Shown piece after piece: positions 24,535-35,248 of a stretch of 64,000 nucleotides of DNA. The DNA lies in assembly GCA_036245805.1 (NCBI GenBank), contig BTRK01000005.1, forward strand, positions 43,759,216-43,823,215, written 5' to 3'. A model generated the notes under the pieces. That model ran no database searches. It had not been told where the DNA came from and was given only the letters and a program-made list of their open reading frames with translations. This stretch comes from Pristionchus mayeri. Lineage: Eukaryota; Nematoda; Chromadorea; Rhabditida; Neodiplogasteridae. The number at the start of each line of letters is the position of its first letter. Positions within the stretch are counted from its first letter, which is position 1. The position numbers were made by a program, and so were the translations under genes.

Positions 24535-25434
24535 CGAAAAGTTTTCGGAATTTTTTTTCGGAGGAACGTATACTCCACAGTAACGATTGCCCATCACAAT
24601 TGTGAACACCATTAAATAGGGTAACCATTGTCCAATCACATAACCCATGGAATTTGTATCAGCTGCTCTCCCCTGTTTTTAACAAAAGTTTATGTAATGG
24701 ATACTGTAGTCACCCAAAATCGCATTTTCGTATATTTTTATTTCTTTGTCAAAGGCTTCTTCTTAAAGAAATCACCTTAGTTTCTTCACAGTTTTATCAT
24801 GCATTAATTACTTAATATAGGTACTAAATTTGTAGGGAATCGGTCAACTGATCTATCTGCAGCAATAAATTACTTCAAAAATGTTGAATTATAATTTCCA
24901 AATTTTCGTTGAAATTTAATGGTCAAACAAATAATTGATAGTGTATTTCCTCCGAAGCTCGCCAAATGTCCATTGTACAACTAAATGTGGAGTACCACTA
25001 AAAATCTGCAATTAGCGCATTCTCAAATTTGGGTTTGATTTGATCGCACAAAGAATGAGCCTGTCCTTTTCTCTTGAGTGTGGTCAGTAATTAATGCTCG
25101 CGATTTTTTAAATAGAGATCATTGGCAAAAGTGAAGCATACTGAACGAATTATGGGATCGTGTATTTTCAAAATAGTTAAGTAGAGTAATAAAATCTTCG
25201 CGTTCCTGAGCAGGAAATAATTCAAAGACGAATTCGTGAAGTTCGGTCACTACAGTACCCCCTATTTAAAACTTTGTTAAAAACAAGGGAGAGCAGCTGA
25301 TGCAAATGCCATGGGTTGTGTGATTGGGCAATGGTTACTCTATTCAATGGTATTCACATATGAGAAGGGGAATCGTTACGGCGGAATATACGCTCCTCCG
25401 AAAAAAAATTCCGAAAACTTTCCGGACACCCCAA
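24535..25434. mobile_element. 0.9-kb mariner-type MITE
   Basis: The ends TTGGGGTGTCCG(A/G)AAAGTTTT and their complement are flanked by TA. The terminal dozen bases equal those of the coding mariner at 10647-11939, so it could be mobilised by such a transposase. An inner inverted repeat (GGGAGAGCAGCTGATGCAAA near 25290 and its counterpart near 24650) is present. No transposase is readable. Confidence 0.8.
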
Positions 25435-25439
25435 TATTT

Positions 25440-26494
25440 CAAGCTCTTGCATATATCTCTCAATTATTGTCCATCACAAGAGCCTCCTGGCAGTGAATGC
25501 GCTTACGGGAGAGGGCAGATGGCTCACCGAGGTACAACCTAGCTAGAAAAGCATAGCATGCCCTCTGGCATAGCTGATTGCCCGACTATGCTGGAGGCTT
25601 CCAATGATGAGTGAGCACATCTACTGACCACAAATAAACAGTCACTCCAGACTCTGATTCGCTCTCTCTTATATATATGGTAAATTTGTATTTTTTTCGA
25701 TGTTTTCACTTCTCGAATTGCAAATTTCGTCTTGCATTGGTGTCTTATGTTTCAAGATATACTGTCTTAATTTACTGATATGTATTTTAACCAACCTTTT
25801 GCGCCCTACTATGGTTTTGATATTAGACAACAACAAACGACAAAAAGTAAGACCTCGTTAGGATCTCAATAGACAGTCGGAGCATGGTTAGAATGAGATC
25901 ACTGAATTTCGGGTATTCGCGTTTCGGTCAATTGAATGCATTCAACAAGTAGACGGTGAATTTAGAGCTCGAGTTCACCCTCTGGACTAGCTGATTGCTC
26001 AATCAGGCTGGGCGCCTCCAGCGAGCGCTTCCGATCTACTGACCAGGCAGCAACAGTCACTTCAGACTCTGACCTCCTCTCAGCAAGGCGATCTTCTCTC
26101 TCTATCTTTCATTTACTCCCATCTCTCTCCCATTTTCTCCCCTCTTTCTCTCATCTTTCTCCCATCTGTATCGTATATTGATCACACTTACCGACTATTC
26201 GGCCTCCTCTCTACAAACTATGTAAAATATCGCATACCCTCTGGGCTAGCTGATGGTGAACGATTAGATTGTGCGCTTCCACCGAGGGGCGAGTGATTCC
26301 GATCTACTGGCTAGGCATCAGCATTCAATTCACTGTATCATCTCCTCTCAGCAAGGAAGTGTCTCTCTCTATTCTTTAAATTTATTTTATAAATATGTAT
26401 TTTGTCGTCTTATATTTTATGCTTATCATTCTTCCTACTTACAGACCTTATCATCAGTCAGTCATCAAATCATGTTCACGCCGAATATAATGGT
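25440..26494 (+). repeat. Degenerate repeat modules upstream of F-box copy B
   Basis: This is the counterpart of 8800-9780: modules at about 25552-25690, 25977-26112 and 26233-26375, in the same order and spacing. Each has the CTAGCTGAT block and a CT-rich tail. It may contain the leader of the F-box gene, but no exon could be proved. Confidence 0.5.
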
Positions 26495-29082
26495 ATGTGC
26501 ATTAATTTGGGTCTGGATAATGCAAATATTCAGGATCACATTACTAGTCTTCCCGATGAATGTCTGCTAGATATATTCAGAAATCTTTCAAGGTATATTT
26601 TCATCATCCTTAGTTGTGTTGAATAACCATAACAAGGGTGTCAACACGTAATGATGAACAACAGTAATACAACTATTTTTTTAAAATTGTAATTTAACAA
26701 TAATTCAAATTTAAGAACCGAACTTTGTACCGCTTCGTCAGTCTGCAAGAAAATCTACACAATTGCGAATGGCAAATCGCTCGACCACATCAAATGGGAA
26801 GGAAGCGAGTTAGAAATTAGACAGGTTCGTTTCACCCCTCGATATTTTTTTTTCTGTATTGAAGATACGATTGTCTAAACCCAATAGATGACCAATTGAT
26901 GTGTGACAATTTTAAGTTAAAATTTTAATTTAATATATAATTTTTAACCACAATTAAGTGAACATTACAGACTCCATGGGATGACATGACATTCGAGCTC
27001 AGCCTGACCGTCAAAGCTCCAGATTTCCCCTGCAGACGAGCTGGGCGGTATGGGCATATGTTGTTGTACAAACAGTATTGAATATTCGATGTTAGAATTT
27101 TTTTTAATGAAATACTTATGGTGACGGAATCTATCGCTTTCAGCTGGCATGATTTGGGCATATTCGGGTTTCGGAGAGGCAGACTAAGCAAGAAGGAAGA
27201 CGGATCGTGGTCCACTGAGAAGGTCAAGGAAGACCCCGCGATAGAAGAGAGGGAGTGCGAAATGATGCTGGTTCGTTGCATTCAATCATTTATAGATGTG
27301 ATTTCAACCGATCAATCCGGATGCCAACCATGTAATAAGTAATAATAGTTCATAGTTTGTATAGTTCTCTCGATAGTTCTCCCGAGAAGTCATTATTATA
27401 GTTCATGATAATAGTGTGAATAATAAGAGTTTGATTCCTACGCTTTTCAGAATACCTCACGTAGCTGGGGTCACCGTGAGCCACGTTTCGCTGATAAGAG
27501 CCGAGAGCCGGCTCCAGAGGAGCTTTTCCCGCTACTCGAGGACCTTGTCTTCGGACACGGTATCTCGAAGCTGAGCTTACACCAGGTTTGCTATTTGATG
27601 TTTTTCCATTGTAAATAACAAACAAACAACAACAATAATATACCAATAAATAGCACCTATCCATCTTTCCTCACGAGCACCATACCTCCCCCATTATTCC
27701 CTCTGGCAGGGCAAGCGAGAGGGAGAGGGGAAGGGGGCGCTAATAGGAGGGAGGGGAGAGGAGAGAGTCGGACTGTACATAAGAAACTCATGCAACGCTT
27801 ATATTTTGAATTTGTTTTAAGAATTTCTTATGATTCGTTGTTGATATTCATTTGTTTCAGATGCTCATTACGCCCGATTTCTTCGAGAGATTGGGAAATA
27901 TTCTTGCTGGAAGCTCGATTCGAGAAATTGTCTGCTCAGCGTTGTTCGATAAAGAGCAATTCCAAATCACAGAAGAGGGCCGACAGAGGTCAGTATATAT
28001 TTAATTTTAATTTTAATTGGTTGCACATATATATCATTTCAAGTGTCCTTCGAATATATGCGTTCTCCCTTTTGCAATCGTAAACGGGTATCACCCCACA
28101 TGAGATGTGCAAAACATTTTACGATCTCTTCATTCCGCATACTCTCTCGCACTGTCTGACCGGCGAGAGAGTATCCGGAACGAAGAGTTTTGCGTATTTT
28201 GTAAAAGTATTGCACAGCCCAGTATGGCATACCTTTCAGTGTAATAGTTTTCCTTGCAGCTTCGCCCGATTCATCGAAAAGACGTCGTGCACCATTGTGG
28301 AATTGCGAGGCCTTCTGGAGCCCATCGTCAACGATGAGTTCCTTCGCGTTATTTCGAAGCCCGGTCGAAGCCTCAACTGTTCACGCTTCGATGTGAGTTT
28401 TTACGAAGGCAAAGTGAGTTTTTAAAAATATTTTTTAAAGTTTTTTACTAATAGCACTCTAAAGTAAAATAATACATGATCTTTGTAGGAATTCGTCCGT
28501 GTTAACGACGAAACACTCCCAATTCTTGCAAATTTCAACAATCTCACTCTGCCAACTTTTCGTATCGATGCGGATGGTCTCGTGCAAATGATACAGGTAC
28601 ACTTTTTGTTTAAAAATGTGATATAATGGTACAATCCAACATATATACGCCGCATAGTAGCGTTTAAATGTTTTACAGATGGCTCTCGATCGTAATACCC
28701 TGAAAAGTGGATGTGTATGGGAGCTCGGATTGGATGGTACTCTAGATCGAGTAACATTCACTGCTGCTTGGAATCGTCACTGCTTCGGGAGCAATTACAA
28801 GGTGACTTTAAGATTTTTTTTTGAGTTCGAAATTCCAGGGAGATAAATAGTGGAACAGATATGATAGTATTTGTTGACCAATGGATTGTTCTTACTCGTT
28901 GCATTTGACGAACAATGCTTGTTAATTAATTAATTAATTAATTAAATGTTCAGTTAACGTGCAAGCGGGCCGTCGGAGGAGAGAAATATACTGTCAACGA
29001 TACGAGAACTGGAAATAGACTAGAGATTGAAAAATTAACGCAATATTGGACAACAGTGCAAGTTCGGTTCACGAAAGTCTAA
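26495..29082 (+). CDS. F-box protein (copy B, intact)
   Basis: Ten exons in phase give 406 aa: 26495-26592, 26716-26824, 26971-27074, 27144-27297, 27451-27585, 27861-27988, 28260-28392, 28489-28596, 28679-28801 and 28954-29082. The N-terminal F-box reads TSLPDECLLDIFRNLSR, then SSVCKKIYTIANGKSL (about residues 17-60), as expected for the Skp1-binding helix bundle. The rest has no domain I recognise. It includes RLSKKEDGSWSTEKVKEDP, GNILAGSSIREIVCSALF and a C-terminal block TAAWNRHCFGSNYK. F-box proteins recruit substrates to SCF ubiquitin ligases; the target here is unknown. The start could instead be ATG 26490 spliced to 26534. An AATAAA-like signal lies near 29200. Confidence 0.8.
28105..28217. 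repeat. Short hairpin in F-box copy B intron
   Basis: A palindrome with stem TGTGCAA...TACTCTCTCGC and complement GCGAGAGAGTA...TTGCACA around a GACCGG loop. It is absent at the same place in copy A (15420-15540). It is a member of the hairpin family. Confidence 0.7.
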
Positions 29083-29259
29083 TTGCAGAAATCCATCAAA
29101 TGTGTTGTAGTTGCATGTAAACGTTGAAATTGTTGCAATTGTGGGCTATCGAAATATTATATTGTGCTTTCATTTCATTCATGGAATTTCTGGTGTACTG
29201 AAAATAATAAAGTGATGTATTGGTCTCATTGTTGGAACTAAATGCGGAATAATCATGTA

Positions 29260-30736
29260 CAGTCGCGCCGGAAAGTCATGGGACACTTTTTGAAATTGTT
29301 ATGACTTTTTGCCCAGGAAATGTATCATTCTGGCACCCAGGTATGATGTGCCAAATTCATTGGAGATTATGATCATGATGTTGGGATATGACGAAATAGC
29401 CCCCGTAATTGCATAGTAATGACGCAATCAATATGTACATTTTCAAAACGGCATTATTCATACATAGATTTTTTCCTGTTCGCCATACTTTCTATGATTC
29501 GAGATATGACCGAGGCCTACCCAGAATAAATTTTTGAAAGTGCTGCTCGGTCGCATATTTGCTGCAGCGAAGCTGCAAAAACAGGATCTGAAATTCGAAA
29601 CTCGGCTTCTAGAGTAGCTAGAGACCCGTTCAAAGCATCAAAATGATCGTCATCATGAATCTAGATGATCCGGAGAATATGACAGCGATATCTCAAAATT
29701 TTCCCTCAGGGCATGAAAAAATCACTTTTTTGCATGACCGTTTTTTGGACATCCATAACTTTATGGAAAAGTTGAGTAAAAATCTGGTTTTTATCTGGTA
29801 ATGTTCAAAATGTATTGAAGAACCGATTCCAAGTTTTTAGAGCGATTGGATATCTTTTCTGTCCGCGGCAGCCGGTTTTCGGAGGTATACTCGGTTAGAG
29901 AAACACCTTGTTTACCCCTATGGGCGAGAGAGTGCAGACGACGAGAGTGCGCAAACAGGGTGTTTTCCGACCCTAGTATATCTCCGCAAAACGCACGCCG
30001 CGGGCCAGAAAGAAATCCAAACGCTCTAAAAAGTTGGAATTCAGTTCTTCAATACATTTTGGGCGAGAGAGTGCGAGAGTGCGTAAACAGTGTGTTTCTC
30101 GACCAGAGTATCCCTCCGAAAACCGTTCGCCGCGAGCAGCAAAGATATCGAATCGCTCTAAAAAGTTGGGAATCAGTTCTCCAATACATTTGGCATATTA
30201 CCAGATGAAAAACAGATTTTTACTAAACTTTTCCATTAAGTTATGGATGTCCAAAAATGGTCATGCAAAAAAGTGATTTGTTCATGCCCTGAGGGCAAAT
30301 TTTAAGATATCGCTGTCATATTCTCAGGATCATCTGGATTCATGATGACGATCATTTTGATGCTTGGAACGAGTTTCTAGCTAGTCTAGAAGCCGAGTTC
30401 CGAATTTCAGATAATGTTTTTGCAGCTTCGCTGCCGCAAATGCGCGACCGAGCAGCACCTTCAAAAATTTATTCTGGGTAAGCCTCGGTCATATCTCCAA
30501 TCATAGAAAGTATGGCTAACAGGAAAAAATCTATGTAAGAATAATGCCGTTTAAAAAAGTGCAGATTGATTGCGTCATCACTACGCAATAACTATGCGAT
30601 GACGTCATACCGTAATACCATGATCATAATCTCCGATGAATTTGTCACATCACACCTTAGTACCAGAATAATGAATTTCCTGGGCAAAAAGTTATAGCAA
30701 ATTCAAAAAGTGTCCCATGACCTTCCGGCGCGACTG
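29260..30736. mobile_element. 1.48-kb Tc1-type foldback MITE
   Basis: The ends CAGTCGCGCCGGAAAGTCAT and their complement are flanked by TA. The arms pair over most of the element. The centre has a repeated block with GGGCGAGAGAGTGC and CGTAAACAGTGTGTTTCTCG, giving open frames of up to 120 codons that I regard as by-products. A truncated relative is at 42918-44011. Confidence 0.8.
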
Positions 30737-30878
30737 TATGTATTAAAATATGTATTCAATAACTGTTTAACATCAAATTTAATTTGTAACAACATGCATT
30801 CATCTTTTCTCCTCTTTATGGTAACAATCAAATTATATTGATAATTGAAGATGCAGAATTAAAGAAAACAACATATTT

Positions 30879-31313
30879 CTATAACTGTTCAATTCTAATT
30901 GAAATTGCCTGCGTTGTGTTGATGGAATTATTTCCACTGCGTTCTTTGGCTTTTACTTTGGCAACACGGTATACAAATTCTATGAACTTCCTTTTCACAA
31001 TCTAAAAACAAAAATTTTCATATTTTTTTCTCATTTACTACTCACTTTTCGATATACTGGGCTCCTGGTTATGAAAAATATGCAGAACTGATACCCGTGA
31101 ATGTTGAAGAGCGTCTGAATAATGACCATTATTGATTATTGGATTGTTTATTGGGGTTGACAATTCAATTGCCAAGAGTTAAAAATATATTCAAACCAAT
31201 ATTGATATCCTAAGAAATGCGCAGAACCACTCGGGAAAAATGATTGGGTCGATTAACATGAAGGATAGCATGAACACCAACGGCATTGCGTAGCACATAA
31301 TGGCTCCAATACA
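30879..31313 (-). pseudogene. Type-1 chemoreceptor R4, last three exons only
   Basis: Exons 31313-about 31205 (MPLVFMLSFMLIDPIIF), 31130-31059 (FNIHGYQFCIFFITRS-like, ending YRK with a good GTGAGT donor) and 31010-30879 (FVYRVAKVKAKERSGNN) match the end of R2. Upstream exons are absent; the sequence runs into repeats and a foldback element. A CAAT microsatellite lies at 31323-31341. It is a remnant, although its tail is better preserved than that of R2. Confidence 0.7.
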
Positions 31314-31336
31314 CTGACATGCATCAATCAATCAAT

Positions 31337-32801
31337 CAATTGTCTGAGACACACGTTTGGACACAAATTGCCAACCCTACAGGTATCACGAGTCAACGGA
31401 GGTGGGCGGGAACAATTTTCAACTTTTATTTTTTATTTCGGTTGGTATTATGAAGATAGCATACACTAGAGCCAACTTCTCGAAAAAACTAGGTCACAGT
31501 TCCCGGAACCGTCATTTAGGAATTTTCCGGTTTTGCTTCCTGTCATACTGTATTTCAGCTCCCAGATGTGCTACCGAGGTGGCACGGGGCTCAAAATGCG
31601 TGGAAAAATATGACGAACAACTTTTATGTTGAAAGTGAAACCGTAGGACTGCAACTGCGGAAAACATGCACGAAAAACTGAAACGACGACTACAAAAAAA
31701 AATCAGGCCGGCTCGGAAGGGAACCAAACAGTGAATTTTATTGTACATTATGGAAGATTAAGTCCATACACGCATGTAGAAAAATAATGCTTAGCATTTT
31801 TAGGGTGGTCTACGGCCGCAGTATAGCTCCGAATGTCGAAAATATGGGATGTCGAATTTTGAAAAATTCAAATTTCGCAGATTTATGATTTTAATCGATC
31901 AGCTCAATTAAATTTGTACATTTCTCGATCGAAGGAGCCAGATGAGGCTGAAAGAGCACGAATTTTTCTCACTTCAAAAAATTCGATTTTCAAACATCCT
32001 CATTTGCCAAATTTGTGCCCATCCAACTAAGGGCAACGCCATCTCTGGAAAATAACTCAAATAGTTATCAATAGTAGTGACCATCATGAGTACATTCTGT
32101 CATTATTGGCTCCATTCCCTTTATTTAAATGCTCAAACTTTCACGAACGAATGGTCGAAATTCAAAATAATTGTATTTAGACTATATTTTGAGGAATCCG
32201 GGCTATTTCCAATAACTAAAAATCATTTTATGATCAACAGACATAGAAAACGCTGGAATTGTGGCTTATTTCAAGATTGTTCAAAACTTCAAAATTTCGA
32301 AGTTCAAAAATTTCAGATTTTTTTGAACGAGCACGATGTTGCCAATATCGGTGTATTCTATCCAATCTGAGCTCAAAATGATTTTTAGTGATTTGAAAAT
32401 AGCCCGGATTCCTCAAAATTCAGTTTAAATACAATTATCTTGAATTTCGACCATTCGTTCGGGAAAGTTTGAGCATTCAAATCAAGGGAATGGAATCGGC
32501 TGGAGAGCCAATAATGACAGAATGTACTCATGATGGTTACTACTATGGTTAACTATTTGAGTTATTTTCCAGAGATGGCGTTGCCACCTCGGTAGCACAT
32601 CTGGGAGCTGAAATACAGTATAACAGGAAGCAAAACCGGAAAATTCCTAAATGACGGTTCCGGGAACTGTGACCTAGTTTTTTCGAGAAGTTGGCTCTAG
32701 TGAATGCTACCTTCATAATACCAATTGTTCCCGCCCACCTCCGTTGACTCGTGATACCTGTAGGGTTTTTGTGTCCAAACGTGTGTCTCAGACAATTGTG
32801 T
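31337..32801. mobile_element. 1.46-kb nested foldback element
   Basis: The outer inverted repeat CAATTGTCTGAGACACACGT is followed inward by GGTATCACGAGTCAACGGAG (31380-31400, 32740-32760), which is shared with the element at the left window edge. An inner palindrome pairs 32056-32230 with 32400-32580. The part 31600-32050 is asymmetrical. No transposase is seen. Confidence 0.8.
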
Positions 32802-33115
32802 GTCACAACTTTTCAGACACAAATGTGTCTCAGACACATCTGTGTCTGATAAGTTCAGACACAGTTGTGTCTCACACACAACCATGTCGTGTCCGAACCA
32901 TGTCTGAAACATATTCCAAATCCTCTATTTTTTGCCCTCTTTTGATTGTCTTCAATATGTTTCGGACACAGTTGTGTCCCAAAGATTGATTGTTTTGATC
33001 GCTCGGACAGAATTGTGCCCGAAGTGACAAAGGCCATTCTTCATTCCGACTCATTTGTGTCCGAACCCGCGCGATCAACCGGCATTTTCAGACACAAATT
33101 GCCAACCCTAGATAC
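32802..33115. repeat. GACACA/TGTGTC palindrome cluster
   Basis: Irregular repeats of short perfect palindromes such as CAGACACAAATGTGTCTCAG, CAGACACAGTTGTGTCTC and GGACACAGTTGTGTCC. The block ends with GACACAAATTGCCAACCCTA, which also lies at 31356-31375 in the same orientation. It is probably a terminal part of a repetitive element. Confidence 0.7.
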
Positions 33116-33608
33116 CTGGGTGATAAATATACAAGTTCGGTAAAGGATATCCATTCATTCCTGTTCATAAGAAATAAATTGTATTTGTGTGTTGTAAGAA
33201 GTACATCGAATAACTATTCACATCAATTTGCTACAATTGCAATGAGAGTGTGCGAACAAAAAAGCACATCCGAGGAGAATCAAGCATATTTATAAGTGTG
33301 TTAATACAGTTACAAATTTAAAAAAAAATTTTTTATTGTTTTTATTTTTAAAAAATACAGATTTGAATAACATATTCAAAAATTGATCAATTTGTGTTCC
33401 GTTGAGTTGTTCGAATATGTGCATTTCAAACTTAGATTTATTCACTTATGAGTAAACAAAATACCAGGCAAACATACTATGTATGCTGTGCTAAAACTGA
33501 TCAATTCCAGTGGACACTACCTATACGTTGATATATCTGATCACAAAACAAAACAAAAAATCGTGTGGGGATGAAAACTTACCAGGAAAATGTTCAATGA
33601 GTGTTGTG

Positions 33609-34198
33609 CTAAAACTGATCAATTCGAGTGGATGCTGCCAGTGTTGTGTTGAGCGAAGTCGACATGCTGCGATCGTTCGGCTTCACGATGGCAACGCGAA
33701 CCATGAACTTTTTAAACCTTTTTTTGCACCATCTAAAAGGCAAAGTCTTTCATTTTGGCTTTTGTTATCTAACTAGGGTTTGGATCCCTAACAAGACAAT
33801 GCATCCTTATACTATAAATATCTCTCCAACCCCTTCTATCCCCTTTTCTAAATTCTAGTATATTATTAAGTTTCTGAAGCCCAACAGCCGTGCACGATAA
33901 TAAATATGTGTAGTACTCAGCTTTCTGTAGCCAGGACTTCTTAAGATGAAAAAGATACAGAAGTGATGTCCGTGAATGTTGAAAAGCGTCTAAATTATGA
34001 TTTTACTCTAAATTTCTGTTGTCATTTCATGTTAGTTTTAAGTTAAAACGAACATTGAAATTAAACAAATACACCCACCACGATGAATATTCTGAGCACT
34101 GCACATATCTAGTCAGGAACGAAAGTTGTTGGATCAACTAGCATGAAGGACAACATGAATGCCAACGGCAAAGCGTAGCTTGATCATTTGCACCGTGA
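33609..34198 (-). pseudogene. Type-1 chemoreceptor R5, 3' fragment with stop
   Basis: Three exons match R1: about 34198-34082 (LPLAFMLSFMLVDPTTFVPD followed by TAG), 34005-33930 (FNIHGHHFCIFFILRS) and 33740-33609 (FMVRVAIVKPNDRSMS). The tryptophan codon after VPD is TAG. The donor after the HG exon is CTGAGT. The last exon has an extra base near its start. Upstream exons are missing. Confidence 0.7.
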
Positions 34199-34524
34199 CG
34201 AGATGTGCTAACGGCAAATAACAAAGTTCAACGATAATTCCAGGTCAGAGGTGTTATGATAACAATGACGAAAGATATCATAATCGTTTTTGTCGGGTAT
34301 AGTGCATATTGTAACAGTGCACAACAATGTTATACTATTTCAAATATATTTTGTCAAGAACAACGTACATTGAATTTCCTTCAATTGAACTCCCACAATA
34401 GTGGAAGAGTACCCCGATGAAAAAAATAATTATTTTAATACGGAAATCTTCATCAATAGTTATAAATGTTCTTAATATTTATGAAAACGTAGAAAGGTCT
34501 ATTATGTATCATGATCGTCCAATT

Positions 34525-34730
34525 CTAATAGAATTTGCCTGGACATTGTTGTCTGAATTGTGTACACTTTGATCGTGTGCCTTCACACTGAACATATATT
34601 TAACAAGAGATTAGCGCTTGAGTAACGCGGAAATCGGCTGTTAATGTCAAAATTTAAAAGCATTTTGAATTCATTTTCCGAAAATTTCGTATGATTCGTA
34701 TGATTCGTATTAGATAAATCGGATACATGA
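34525..34730 (-). pseudogene. Collapsed receptor: last-exon tail joined to a receptor upstream region
   Basis: On the minus strand 34600-34525 reads SVKAHDQ...NVQANSIRI, like the tail of the type-1 last exon (KVKAKER...NTTQAISIRI). Directly next to it, 34611-34730 matches the conserved receptor upstream block (CGCGGAAAT...GATTCGTATTAGA). The whole gene body between promoter and last exon is therefore missing. Confidence 0.6.
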
Positions 34731-35198
34731 CGAAAGTGGAAACAATTTGCTGTTTAATATTGCCACCAGTGGAAAACAGAATTCCGTAAGTGTATAATAC
34801 TATAAATCTATTATTCTTAGATGTGCGATGATAACATTAAGGAAATTTATAAAATCGTGTGTGCCTGATATAGCACATTATATAATTTCACGTCAATACA
34901 ATCTATTTTAAAATTATCTTACTTCACAGATACGGATCAAAGTGCAACTTCGATTCTAAAGTAAAGTTAAATTATACCGTTAGTGCACTCTTTAGACGCG
35001 CTAGCATAAATTCTATCAAATCACAATCCGTTCTTTAACCAAGGCTGATCTCGTACAATTAATTGTTACTGAGAAATACCGAATTGTATTCTGAATCCCA
35101 CTTGAATGAGAATTTCATTCTTTCGTTCTCAATGAGTTCCAATGAGTCGATGTGATACGTCCTGAATTCAAAACGCGATTGAATTTGTACAAAACCAC
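34731..35198. other. Divergent intergenic region before R6
   Basis: It lies between the minus-strand receptor upstream block (34611-34730) and the plus-strand block before R6 (35199-35226). No gene or repeat is recognised. Confidence 0.5.
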
Positions 35199-35248
35199 CC
35201 GATTTCCGCGTTACTCGAGCCGTTAATCTTGTATTCGATAGGTTTCCT

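Noticed and set aside
29846..30208. 120-codon frame with a repeated CVNSVFLDQSIPP-like block, also at 43374-43715
   Set aside because: It lies in the centre of a foldback MITE, and the repeat follows the DNA repeat; no family resemblance.
32802..33115. CRISPR-like array
   Set aside because: Repeats are irregular short palindromes without constant spacers, in a eukaryotic context.
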